Positions 15,001 to 27,000 of a DNA stretch of 64,000 nucleotides are shown piece by piece. Source of the stretch: Amphimedon queenslandica (Eukaryota > Porifera > Demospongiae > Haplosclerida > Niphatidae). The notes below the pieces were generated by a model, which was not told the origin of the DNA, did no database searches, and saw nothing but the letters and a program-made list of their open reading frames with translations. The first letter of the stretch is position 1. Every line of letters starts with the position of its first letter. The stretch spans positions 169,276 through 233,275 of the forward strand of contig NW_003546260.1 of NCBI RefSeq assembly GCF_000090795.2, given 5' to 3'. The position numbers and the translations under genes were made by a program.

Positions 15001-18000
15001 AAACAAAGAGTTTCATATTCTGTGTGAGAAAGCCAGAGCTGCCTTTAGTAAAGGCGGATTTACAATATTACGCTAGTCCTGACGTTACGTTGACGCTGGA
15101 ATAGAATCTGGTTCTATTCCAGCGGAAAGCATGCGTCAAAAGGTCAAATCGCCCACGTTTTTGATTAAAAATTGACGGTACGCTGGCCTAATGTCATATT
15201 GTAAATCAGCCTTAACTCATTGACTATTAGCTTAGACACACGCTTCCTTCAAAATCAACATACAGTGAAGAGAGAAATGCAGATTATGTAATAAATGAAT
15301 TGTAGCTTTGTATGAAGAAAAAGGCAACATTGGTTATTGATAAATATAAAAGAGCAGGTTGGTTACTTTTGAAAGTATTTTGACTTAATCCACTTTGAAT
15401 AGAAATGGTCAGTTGTCTTGCTTCCTTTGGAACTACTCACTGATGCTATAATAACACCTCTAGTCACTGGCTTTACTAAATTCCTAAAGTAGATGACCCA
15501 AAGATGTAGAAAGCAGTGGGAATGCCACTACAGTGGTCGGAGGTCAACTCATCACTCATGGCGGCTACTGTTCTGGGAGGGGCGTCACCTACACCAATCA
15601 GGGCATGCTCCAGGTGCTTCTCTTGGGATCACGAGAAAGAGGAGTCTCCAGTAGAATTTGGCAAGATTTATGCTCACTTAATTGACTCTGCAGGGTTATT
15701 TACAAAAAAAACTAAAATCTAACAAAAGCATAAAAGCATACAACTAAGGAATGCTATAGGACCACACTGACTTTATCAACTTTAAATTCAAATAACTTTC
15801 TCTACAAACAGTGGCTTTTTTCATGATACTTTTCACAAAGGGCTTGTTATTTTAATAAAGTAATGCCTTTTTCCAGCTTGAAAAAGACCAGTGCAAAATC
15901 AAAGCCAGAAGACACTTAACAAGGGCGTATGTCATTAAAGCCACACAAGTTAGGGAATCCCGTGGGTATTTTTTCTTCATTGCAAGAGTATCCTGACACC
16001 TTGCAATCAATTGGTCTGGAAGGTATTTCATGGCTAAAGCCACCTTCCCTATGCTCTAGACCTAAACTGGCTATAGTGTCTTTGAGATCTTTTCACTGGC
16101 TCTCCTATATTCTCAGTTATAGACTTCACCTATTACTTCTCTGCTCAGACCTAAGATTAATGGTCATTATGTCTATTAAAAACTCAACTGCCAAATGTCA
16201 GCTATGTGCTACAGATTCTACCAAATCCTCCATAAACTTTCTCATTGACTGCAGCTCCTACGCCTCCATAAATACAACTATGGTTACTACTTTTCCTACT
16301 GTAGAACTAAGCATAATGACAATACATAACATATCTTCTAAAATGGGACAAACTCGAGGGACAGAACACAGGGCAAGACGTACTAAGTTTTTCAACTCTG
16401 CAGCAACATTACAGACGATGTAGAAATACAGTGACATAGGACAGATTCGACATTGACGCTATTAGATGCAAGATACACACTTTTCATGAATGGAAGGAAT
16501 ACTTGACTAGTAAAAATTATATTGAAAACTTTATGTGACAATGGACAACAAGCAATGCTACCATTACTATTAAAGGACTTAGGCTAAAAATACAAAAAGG
16601 TTGACAATAGACGACTCTACTATGAGCAGCCCATATCATCAAACAGAGAGGTCCCATCATGCAAGATAAGGTAAACCAAATCAATAATAAACCAGTAGTC
16701 TTCCTTGATGAAACCTGGGCCAATGCCCATGATGGCAAAGAATTTGCCTGGGTAGAAGACAATACTGTAACAGTGGGTATTTTTTGGTGAATGAGACGCC
16801 AATCAGAACGTTCTATTATTCTTAAAGCAAAACGTGAGATGGGTTAGATCCTAAATACCACTTGCATCTTCAAGCACAAGCAATTACAATGAGAAAACTA
16901 AGGAACATTTTGAGGAGTAATTTTGTGAAAAGCTGCTCAAAATAATCCTCCTAATAAATTCATTGTTATGGACAATGCCTCATATCATTAAAGGATTGAA
17001 GAAGAGTAGCCATAATCTAAACAAGTGAAAAAGGTATCAGTGGCTTGTGTGTTATAATGTTACATTCAGTCCACATATGACTAAGAAAGAACTCTTGTCA
17101 ATCATACAAAATTCTGTGAAGAACATGGGCCTTAACAGTACATTGTTGATAAAATGGCTCATGAAGCTGGTCATGAGGTTGTTTGTCTGCCTGTGGCACA
17201 CTGTACACTCAATCCAATTGAATTAGTATTGGCACAGAATAAGGGCCACATAAAGGCAAACACCATGCTTGATGAGGTGAAGATCTTGCATGGAAGGGAA
17301 GCGATGGGCTAACTTAGTTAAACAAGTCAGAGACAAAGTTGAAGACCACCACTGGGATGATGACAGACTTTAATTACAGGAGCAGTTTCGCTTACCCAGT
17401 GAGCTTGCTATTCATCTCAGTGGTGAGTCCAGTGATGAATCTGATGATGCCCTTAGCAAAGGGATATTTCTGCATAATAATTGTGGTAGTTAATTATGTG
17501 CTGTTTCTTTTAAAACTATAGTGTACAACAACATTCTTAAAATTCAGGCAATCACTATAATTCCAACTTGATTCAGGAGAAATTGAGTAAATTCATTTGT
17601 CAGAGAAATAGATAGGGAAAGCACCCTAAATGTCACTAGAAGAGATACGAATTGTGTAACAAGAAATCCTTTTTTAAGGGTGTACTAGCTGTCATCTCAA
17701 AGTTTTGGAGCAGTTCAAATTCATAGTCTTCTCAATGAAAAAGAGCAATGGGCTCAAGAGCGTCAACAGAATAACCTTTCTGCTGACATCACACTTGCAG
17801 TCTCAAAGGATGGTGTGTCTGGAGGGTCCATCATTGTGCAAGTTAAAAGCCATCAACTGGCTTTACGGAAATCTTGACGACAAATTTTTAGACAAAATAG
17901 AAAAAAAAGTTGTCAAAAAAGCCTACAGTGCTACAAGTATTATTGTAGAGGAAGCAACTGATGAGGACATTCTAGGCTTCCAGTTAATTTGAGTTCATAC

Positions 18001-21000
18001 CACTTCATTAACATAATGACTTTACCAGCTGGAGTGGAATTGTGTGAAATCCTATTTTATGCCAAAGGTAAGTATTCATATTCATTGTATTAAAATTAAT
18101 TTACTGTAAAGTCATGTTATGTTTACTCCTTATCACTCCTTATAAAACCAGAAATGGAGCAAGCAAATATCTACAATAATAATACTCACATTTATTCTAG
18201 CAACAGTACAGTTGCTGCATTGCATGCTCCCGTAAATAATATAATAATTTTTGCTAAGTATTACACAATTTACTTTTTAACTGATGTTTTTATTTTAGAT
18301 TTGAACCATCAAAAAACTGTAAACTATCTTCTGTCCGGAATCATATTTGTCCGAGTCATATTCTTGGGCCTGGGGTGCCTTTTAAAAGGTTGAGAAATGT
18401 ACAAGAGCAAATTCCCCAGGCTCAAGAATAAAGAGAATCATAATCCAAAAAAGTAGATACAATTAATAGACTCTTCTATGTCTCAATTCTTATGACAATT
18501 ATTGTAAATTACACTCATTCCTTCATTTCTTATATCCAGCAGTACAGCTATTGAAAAAGAATTATGTTTAAATGTTAGTGGTCATGGAAGCGGAACTGAT
18601 CATAGCAGCAACAGTTTTTGTATTGAACGATGTCATATCTCTAGAGTGATTCAGTTACATCCTAACTTCTACCGGACAATTGCAGCTCAAAAAAGCTGCA
18701 CATCTCTTGAATAAAGTGTTACTTTAATGAAGTAGCCCAACCAATGACAGCTACCTGAAAAGGTTTAAAGGGTAACTGCACCCCAAAATTTTTTTACCTG
18801 AAATAAGTTGGTAATGAAGAGAGAATAATAGGAAAAATAGCTAAAATTATTAAAAAGTACTGTTTCTGTACTAAACCTTGGGTCAAAACTTGTAATTTTT
18901 TACCTTACAGCCATCTTGTCAAATCACTTCCGGTGGTGGGCGTGGTCACGCAATGACGTAGATGGGGGAACATTAGCAAGTGTCTGCATTAAAATATTAG
19001 CAACTTTAAGGCTGGATTTCTAAGTTCTGTGTGCAATAAAGCAGCTAAGAGGTATTTTTCAATTATTAGAAGCTATACAGAGCTAAATTATGCAGTCAAA
19101 ATTTAAACTTGTCATTTAGCAGTTTTTCCAAATAGATAGATTTTGTTACCAGTATAACTGCTTGTAGTTAGCTCTTGATTAGTTCTATATGGTCCACTTC
19201 ATTAAAATTGCTTTATTGCATGCAGAACTTAGAAATCCAGCCTTAAAGTTGCTAATATTTCAATGCAGAAACTTGCTAATGTTCCCCCATCTACGTCATC
19301 GAGTGACCACGCCCACCACCGGAAGTGTTTTTACAAGATGGCTGCAAGGCAAGTTTTGACCCAAGATTTAGTACAGAATTGGTACTTTTTAATAATTTTA
19401 GCTATTTTCCCTATGATTCTTTCTTTATTACCAACATATTTCAGGGAAAAAATTTTTTGGGTGCAGTTACCCTTTAATGACTCATTAGAAACTCTTGACC
19501 ACCCAGAAGTTGATATCCTGATTCAAAATTTTAATTAAATATATTTTTTGTTTTTAAAAGCTTCATTATAGTTATTGATATTTTATTTTGTTGTTGTTTG
19601 GATTAATTTTTAAAAGTTGACAAGATAGCCACATGTGATGAGACCTGACATGGGAAATGGTTTCCTTTTCCTCCACTGGCCATAAATACCATAATCTTAT
19701 AAATATATTAGTGTACATTGCAAGTAATGGCTGCTGCTAGTGGTCCATTCAAAGGTTCATTAGAGCAAAACATTGAAGGGATTGACAAACATTGCTATTC
19801 TTTACCTGTATTTTTATGTTATTCTATGGACTAGGATTAGAAGTTTCACAAAGAAAAGGTAAAATTTGCCCTAAATTTCATTTGTGAAAAATTTAATTAA
19901 AGCTAGGACACACCCACTATTAATTAATTTTCCCACCAATCATCATAACGCTTAATTACACCCTTGAAAGGTGGATTTCTATTGCGACGCAATGTCACTT
20001 TGCTCATCAAAAGTTTCCTATGAACATTTACCCAAGCACTTACAGTCACAAAAGTGATATGCTACATCACTTTGTGGATGAGTCTATAAACAGAATCTGC
20101 AATCATTATTAAATGTGACTGAATTAGGGCCACATTGACTTTTAAATCTGCATATTGTAATAAATCCCTTATTTTTAATCCTATAAAAGGCAGTTGTTTC
20201 ATGATAATTTTCTTGAAAAGCCTGGTATTTTGATATATGATACAGGTTCATATAGCTAGAACATGGAGTTATAAAAAGGAGATGAGAAATTAAAGCACAA
20301 GAACACTGAAGGAGCACTTGACGCCAATACTACCACCCACGTGTGGTATTTGTGTATGTGGTAAATTAAAGAGAATAAAATGGCGGTGGAAAGTGTTGAA
20401 CATGTTAATACTCCATGAAGACACAATCAGGATGAGATGGGGCATTGGACAGGGGGTAAAACTGACATCACAAACCAAGACTATAGTAGGCAACATTTTT
20501 AACTACTTTAAACGACTACACAGATAAGGACTAGGGGACGGACCATACCAAAGGACAGCTGATGTAACAAGTGAGCCATTTACTTTGTTGTAAAGAGAGA
20601 AATTGTATAATATATGCCTCATAAATAACACTAGTTGCTACCTTTCTACTGTAGAAATTAGTACTGTGACAATTACAAAAATCATTTCAGAATGTGACAA
20701 ATGATATGGGCAGACAGCAGCACAACGACAGATTGAAGGACAAACTACAAATGTGACATTAAACTCACCACAAACACACTGCTGCTGTTGTTAGCACTCT
20801 GACCAACAGTTAAGCCAAGGACGAGCACCTTGCACATCTACTCTGTTGCCTATTCTCTTCTTAGCCCATTACAAGGCCTCATATAGAGCCCTGCATTTAG
20901 CAGGGGTTAGAAATAGAGCAGCTGATGCCCTCTCCCGGAACAATTTACCTCTCTATATCTTTCTCTTTCCTTACCTCTCATTAAGTAAACCATAGCACAC

Positions 21001-24000
21001 TTTTAACTTTTAAATACTTTCAGGCTTAAGTAAAAAGTCTACAACTCCCTCACCTGGTGCATCTCTTCCAATGTCACCTATTTAAAGCGATAGCACCGCC
21101 AAGAGTAAGTCACCATCACTGGAAAAAGTTACTTTAAATTAAATTTAGAGACTAGCCCTTCTCCTAAGGAATCAACAAAGACTTTGTCAAGTAATAATAA
21201 ATAACTATAACCGTAACATTCGTTAGCAGGTTTAGCCTTACCTGTTCCTTCTGGAACAACAACAGGTACTCTTTGTAATTTGTAATTCTTAAAATTTTTG
21301 TCCATTTAGGGATACCAACCACTCCATTGGTTACAATACGTATGCTGTTTAAATTTTTTTTTAAAATAACTTTTCTTGCAGCTACCAAAACAGTGTTCAA
21401 GCCTAGAGGTAAAACAATGTCTAAATCTAGAGCTTTCATTTTCATTTTATAGGGACTGTGCCACCAGTTGCAACCAAAAGGAAAGGTAAAACGCCAAAAA
21501 ATAACATTTATTGTTGCTACATCTTTGAATTTTCAGCAAAGGCAAGCATAGGAACAACATTGCCTGGTACGTTTAATCGAAATATATCTAATTTTTGTGT
21601 CACATAGGAAAGTCATCAAAGGGTAAGTCTAAAAACTAACTTTCGTAAAGGTCAAGTAATGATTGCTACAGGCAGAGACTCCAGTAAAGGAACTGACAAG
21701 AGTAGTAAGTCCACCACTTGTGCCAACTGTTGTCACTGTAAGCTTTTAGGTCATGTCAAAAAGAGTAATTTCTTTCAATGTGAGTTACTTTTTATGAAAT
21801 TTCATAGGTCAGGCCCTCAGGACCCCTTCTCTGATTCTGAGCCCTCTACTCTCCATGCTCTTAGACAAGGAGCTCAACTGGACGTCAGCTCGCTGGAAAG
21901 AGCTGTTCAAGGCTTCTTTAGCCTCGGTTTAGCCCAGTCCTCCAAGTCGTCTTACTCCACAGCCCAGAAACGCTACCTGTCATTTTGTGCTAGCCTCCAA
22001 CTTTGCCCTCTACCTCTCTCTGAGAGGTCTCTTTGTCTCTTTGCTGCATACCTTGCCAATCAAGGTTTTCAATCACGCTCTATAGCCTCCTACCTTTCTG
22101 CTCTCAGACACCTTCAGATAGCTGCAGGCCTCCAAGCCCCTCCCACTGATTCATGGCCATGGCTGCACTATGTTACAAGAGGGATAAAAAGGTCTCAGTG
22201 TCTGTCCAATAGAACCTGCTTCCCTATTACTGCCTCCATAATGAGGCAGCTGAGGGAATACTGGCCGGAAGCAGTTCCCCGTCAGACTAGCTTCTTTAAC
22301 AAACTGTGCTGGGCAGTAGCCTGTTCAGCCTTTTGTGGCTTCTTCAGGCTAGGTGAGTTGCTTCCCCAGGCCTCAGGAACAACCTCTCCTCTGCTCCTGA
22401 CAGACATCGCAATGGACAGCCACTCATCTCCGTCTTTCTTCACTGTTCACCTGACAGATTCGACAAAGATGTAATTAGACGGATAATCTATGACTTTTAC
22501 AAACAGAAGCAACACGTGATGGTGGCAAAATTTCTCAAAACAGTATGGGACAGTTGACTTTTTAGTGGAGGGTAGCAACCATTTAAAAATAAGATCTTGA
22601 GATAATTCACCTGAAATTTCCCCCAAAACTAAATGAAGTCAGAATCTCGTAACTATAGCAAATCTGAAATACCATGCACCCGAAGGAAGATTGATTTTGT
22701 GAAATGAGTTTAATGACACAGCATTACAATTATGCTATCCTTACTGTCTTTCCCCGTCAGGTACCTCATAGGAAAATAGGGGACAAAAGTATTAATCGGA
22801 TGATATCGTTTTCAGAAGAAATGTACATCATGGACATTGGAAGCCATTCCTTAAAATTGAAATAAAGTGACTTATTATACACAATGATAATAAACGGTTG
22901 CTCTTTAGCAGATGTCAACAAAGCCTCTTTTATGGGTAATAAATTGGACTCGTAGTCAGGTACTTGATAGACAGGGATATTTCATTGTGGAAGGAACAGA
23001 TGATTTTAGTGCACTGGCCCCTCCACTAAGCTATTAAGTTGCACACCAAAATGACCAGCTATGCTGACTTTTCTCTTGGTAAGAGGGATTTTTAGCCAAA
23101 GGTAATACAATTATTCATATTTATTGTAGTAGAATTAATTTACTGTACATTCATGTTATGTTTACTCCTTATTACTCCTCATAAAACCAGAAACAGGCCA
23201 ACTAAATATGACAAATAACTGTAGTGATGCGTCTCCCAGTTATTTCAACAACAACAATATAATTTATGCATGCTCCCATAAGTATAATTTTTGCTAAGTA
23301 TTACACAAATTACTTTTTACTGACGTTTTTATTTTAGATTTTAACTATAAAAACTCTGAACTATATACTATGTGGCATTATAGTAGTCATCATCATATTT
23401 TTGGGCTTTTAAAAGGCCAAGAAATATGCAAAAGCAAATTCCCCAGGCTCAAGAATATAAAAGAGAATCATAATCCCAAAAAAGTAAATACAACTAACAG
23501 TTTATTCTACATCTCAATTTTTATGACAATTATCACTGCAGTACAGCTATTGAAAAAGATTTATCTTCTAATCCTCGCCATCCTGATATCAGAACTGATC
23601 AAAGCAGCAACTATTTTTGTATCGAACGGTGTCAATTTCCAGAGTGCTTTAGTTACATCCTAACTTCAACTGGACAATCGCAGCTCAAAAAAGCTGCTTA
23701 TCTCTTGAATAACATATTACTTCAATTAAGTAGTTTACCAGACAACAGCTACTTGGACAGGTTTATTGAGTCGTTAAAAACTCTTGAACACCCAGAAGTA
23801 GATATCATAATTCAAAATTTTAATTAATTGTATTCTTGTGTTTTTTTTAAGTTTCACTATTAACTTTAGATGGAGAACTTTATAAACTCAGGTTTGTAAT
23901 GCAGTATAAATAGTTGCGTTGATTGTCATCTAGTTGGCTTCCTTGTGAGGATATAAGTATAAAGAGTGACGCAGTTTCGGTATTAATGCAACTTGAGCAG

Positions 24001-27000
24001 GACAGTAGCAACATGGTAAGTGAGAGATAACTGTATATACCCTATACGTGGAAATTTTCGAGGGATAAACTTTCGAAATTGCACACATTACTACTTTAAG
24101 ACATTACATAAGAAAGGATAATCTCACAGACCATTTCAAAGGACAGCAGATGCTACATAAGTAAGCCGGATAGTTTTACTTATTTAAAGGTAGAGATTAG
24201 CATTATACTTCACTATGGTTACTACTTTTCCTACTGTAGAACTAAGCATAATGACAATACGTAACATAATTTCTGAACAGGACAAAACACAGTACAACAA
24301 GACGCACTAGTTTTCCATCTCTGCAGCAACATTACAGACAACATAAGAAGACAGTGGAAATTATATTAAAAATTTTACGTGACAATGGACTTTTAAATGG
24401 ACAGCAATGCTACCATTACCAATAAAGGACTTAGGTTACAAATACAAAAAGGTTGACAAGAGACGATTCTACTATGAGCAGCCACATATCAGCAAGCGGA
24501 AAGGTCCTATCATGCAAGATGAGGCAAAACTAAATAAATAAAATACCAGTAGTCTTCCTCAATAAAACCTGGGCCAATGCCCATAATGACAAAGATTTGG
24601 CCTGGGTAGAAGACAATACTGTAACAGTGGATACTTTGGGGGGGGGGAGTGAGATGCCCATCAGCTAATGGTAAACGTTCCATTATTTTAAAAGCAGGAC
24701 GTCAGATATGTTGGATCCTTAACGCCATTTGCATCTTCCAATCCAAGAAAGACACAAGTGATCACCATGAGATAACTGGGGAACATTTTGAGGAGGGAGA
24801 AGCTGCTCCAAAATATTCTTCTTAATAGTTTCAATGCCATGGACAATGCGTCATATCATTAAAGGATTGAAGAAGAGTTGCCAAAATCTAAATAAGTTAA
24901 AAAGGTATCAGTGGCTTGTGTGTTATAATGTTACATTTAGCCCACATATGACTAAGAAAGAACTCTTGTCAATCATACAAAATTCTGTGAAGAATATGGG
25001 CCTTAACAGTACATTGTTGATAAAATGGCTCATGAAGCTGGTCATGAAGTACTTCGTCTGCCTGTGGCACACTGTACACTCAATCTGATTGAATTGGCAT
25101 TGGCACAGAATAAGGGCCACATAAAGGCAAACACCTCTAAATTCATGCTTGATAAGGTGAAGATATTGCATGGAAGGAAAGCGATAGGCTGATTTAGTTA
25201 AACATGTTAGAGGTAAAGTTGAGGACCACCACTGGGATGATGACAGACTTAAATTACAGGAGAAGTTTTGTTTACCAAGTGAGTTTGCTATTCATCTCAG
25301 TGGTGAGTCCAGTGATGAATCTGATGACACCCTAAGGCTAGCGAAGGGATATTTCTGTATAATATTGAGGTAGTTAATTGTGTATTATTTCTTTTAAAAT
25401 TATAGTGTACAACAACATTCTTAAAATCCAGGCAATCACTATAATTCCAACTTGATTCAGGAGAAATTGAGTAAATTCATTCATCAGAGAAATAGATAGG
25501 GAAAGCACCTTAAATGTCACAACAAGAGATACGAATTGTGTAAAGGGAAATCCTTTTTAAGGGTGTACCATCATCTCAAAGTTTTGGAGCAGTTCAAATT
25601 TATAGTCTTCTCAATGAAAAAGAGCAATGGGCTCAAGAGTGTCAACAGAATAACCTTTCTGCTGGCATATTGCACTTGCAGTCTCAAAGTATGGTGTGTC
25701 TGGAGGGTCCCCATTGTGCAAGTTAAAAGACATCAACTGGCTTTATGGAAATCTTAACAATGAATCTGTAGACAAAGTAGCAAAAATAATTGTTAAAAAA
25801 TCCAACAGTGCTACAAGTACTACAGTAGAGGAAGCAACTGATGAGGACATTCTAGGCTTCTGAGTTTGAACTATGTCATTAAGATGGCTCACCAGCTGGA
25901 GTAGAACTGTGTGAAATCCAATTTTATGTGAAAGGTAATATAAATATTCATATTCATTGTGGTAGAATTAATTTACTGTAAATTCATGTTATGTTTACTC
26001 CATATCAATCATTCCTTACAGAACCAGAAACAGGCCAATTAAATATGACTAATAACTGTAGTGATACGTCTCCCGGTTATTTCAACAACATCAGTACAAA
26101 TGATGCATGCTCCCGTAAGTAATATAATAATTTTTGCTAAGTACTACACAATTTACTATTTACTGATATTTTTATTTCAGATTTGAACCATCAAAAAATT
26201 GTAAACTATCTTCTGTCCGGAGTCATATTTGTCCGGGTCATATTCTTAGGCCTGGGGTGCCTTTTAAAAAGTTGAGAAATGTACAAGAGCAAATTCCCTG
26301 GCTCAAGAATAAAAAGAATCATAATCCAAAAAGTAGATACAATTAATAGACTCTTCTATGTATCAATTCTTATGACAATTATTGTAAATTACACTCACTC
26401 CTTCATTTCTTATAGTCAGCAGCTATTGAAAAAGAACTATGTGCAGATGCTCGTCATCCTGAAATCAAAGCTGGTCACAGCATCAACCATTTTTGTATGG
26501 AACAAGGCGATACTGATCGTCATGGAACCATTTAATCTAAACTAGCCATTTATTCAATTATTTAATCTAACTCGTGTTAATCAAATATTTAACCACTTAC
26601 TTGTATTTATTACTTCCTTTATAAATTTCTAATTCTGCTTATTTAAATTTGCCATTTATTAACTTATTTAATCTCATTTGTGTTCATGAAATATTTAATC
26701 ACGTACTACATTTTGAGTGCTTCAGTTACATCCTAATTTCTACTGGACAATCGCAGCTCAAAAAAGCTGCATATGCAATTTATATACCATACCTTTGAGG
26801 TCTATATCAGTAATATGAGACTCAAATCCCCGAGATATCTTCCCAAGGCAAAGCCGAGGGAAAATGCACCATTTTACTGAATGTTTCATTACATGACATG
26901 GACGTAGTTGACATCCATGTGTTCATTGCACTCACGTGTATTGTTATTATGGCAATTTGAAACTATAAGACAAAACTATGTTATCGTACTCATTATAGAT

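Larger units (their letters stand above)
14505..19545. repeat. Tandem duplication, copy 2 (LINE tail plus DDE transposon unit, complete 3' end)
   Basis: It repeats the order of copy 1: LINE tail (14570-14890), 5' part, transposase, accessory gene. Unlike copy 1 it reaches the natural end of the accessory gene (stop near 19536). Private insertions are a MITE at about 15047-15215, an extra 135 bp at about 15508-15644 with no repeat ends, and a long-TIR element at 18765-19477. Confidence 0.7.
24190..26775 (+). repeat. DDE transposon unit, copy 4
   Basis: Same order as copies 1 and 2 (transposase then accessory gene), without the 5' part and without the LINE tail. Its last exon carries a 190-bp insertion (about 26525-26712) that consists of two diverged copies of an atttaatct...gtgtt..tgaaatatttaa word. 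Sequence after 26775 resembles one arm of the fold-back element at 32543-32686. Confidence 0.65.

Noticed and set aside
20318-20527. Plus-strand ORF starting [19 protein letters not shown] as a zinc-finger gene
   Set aside because: Only a single C-x2-C-x-C cluster, no supporting context, and it lies in diverged transposon sequence.
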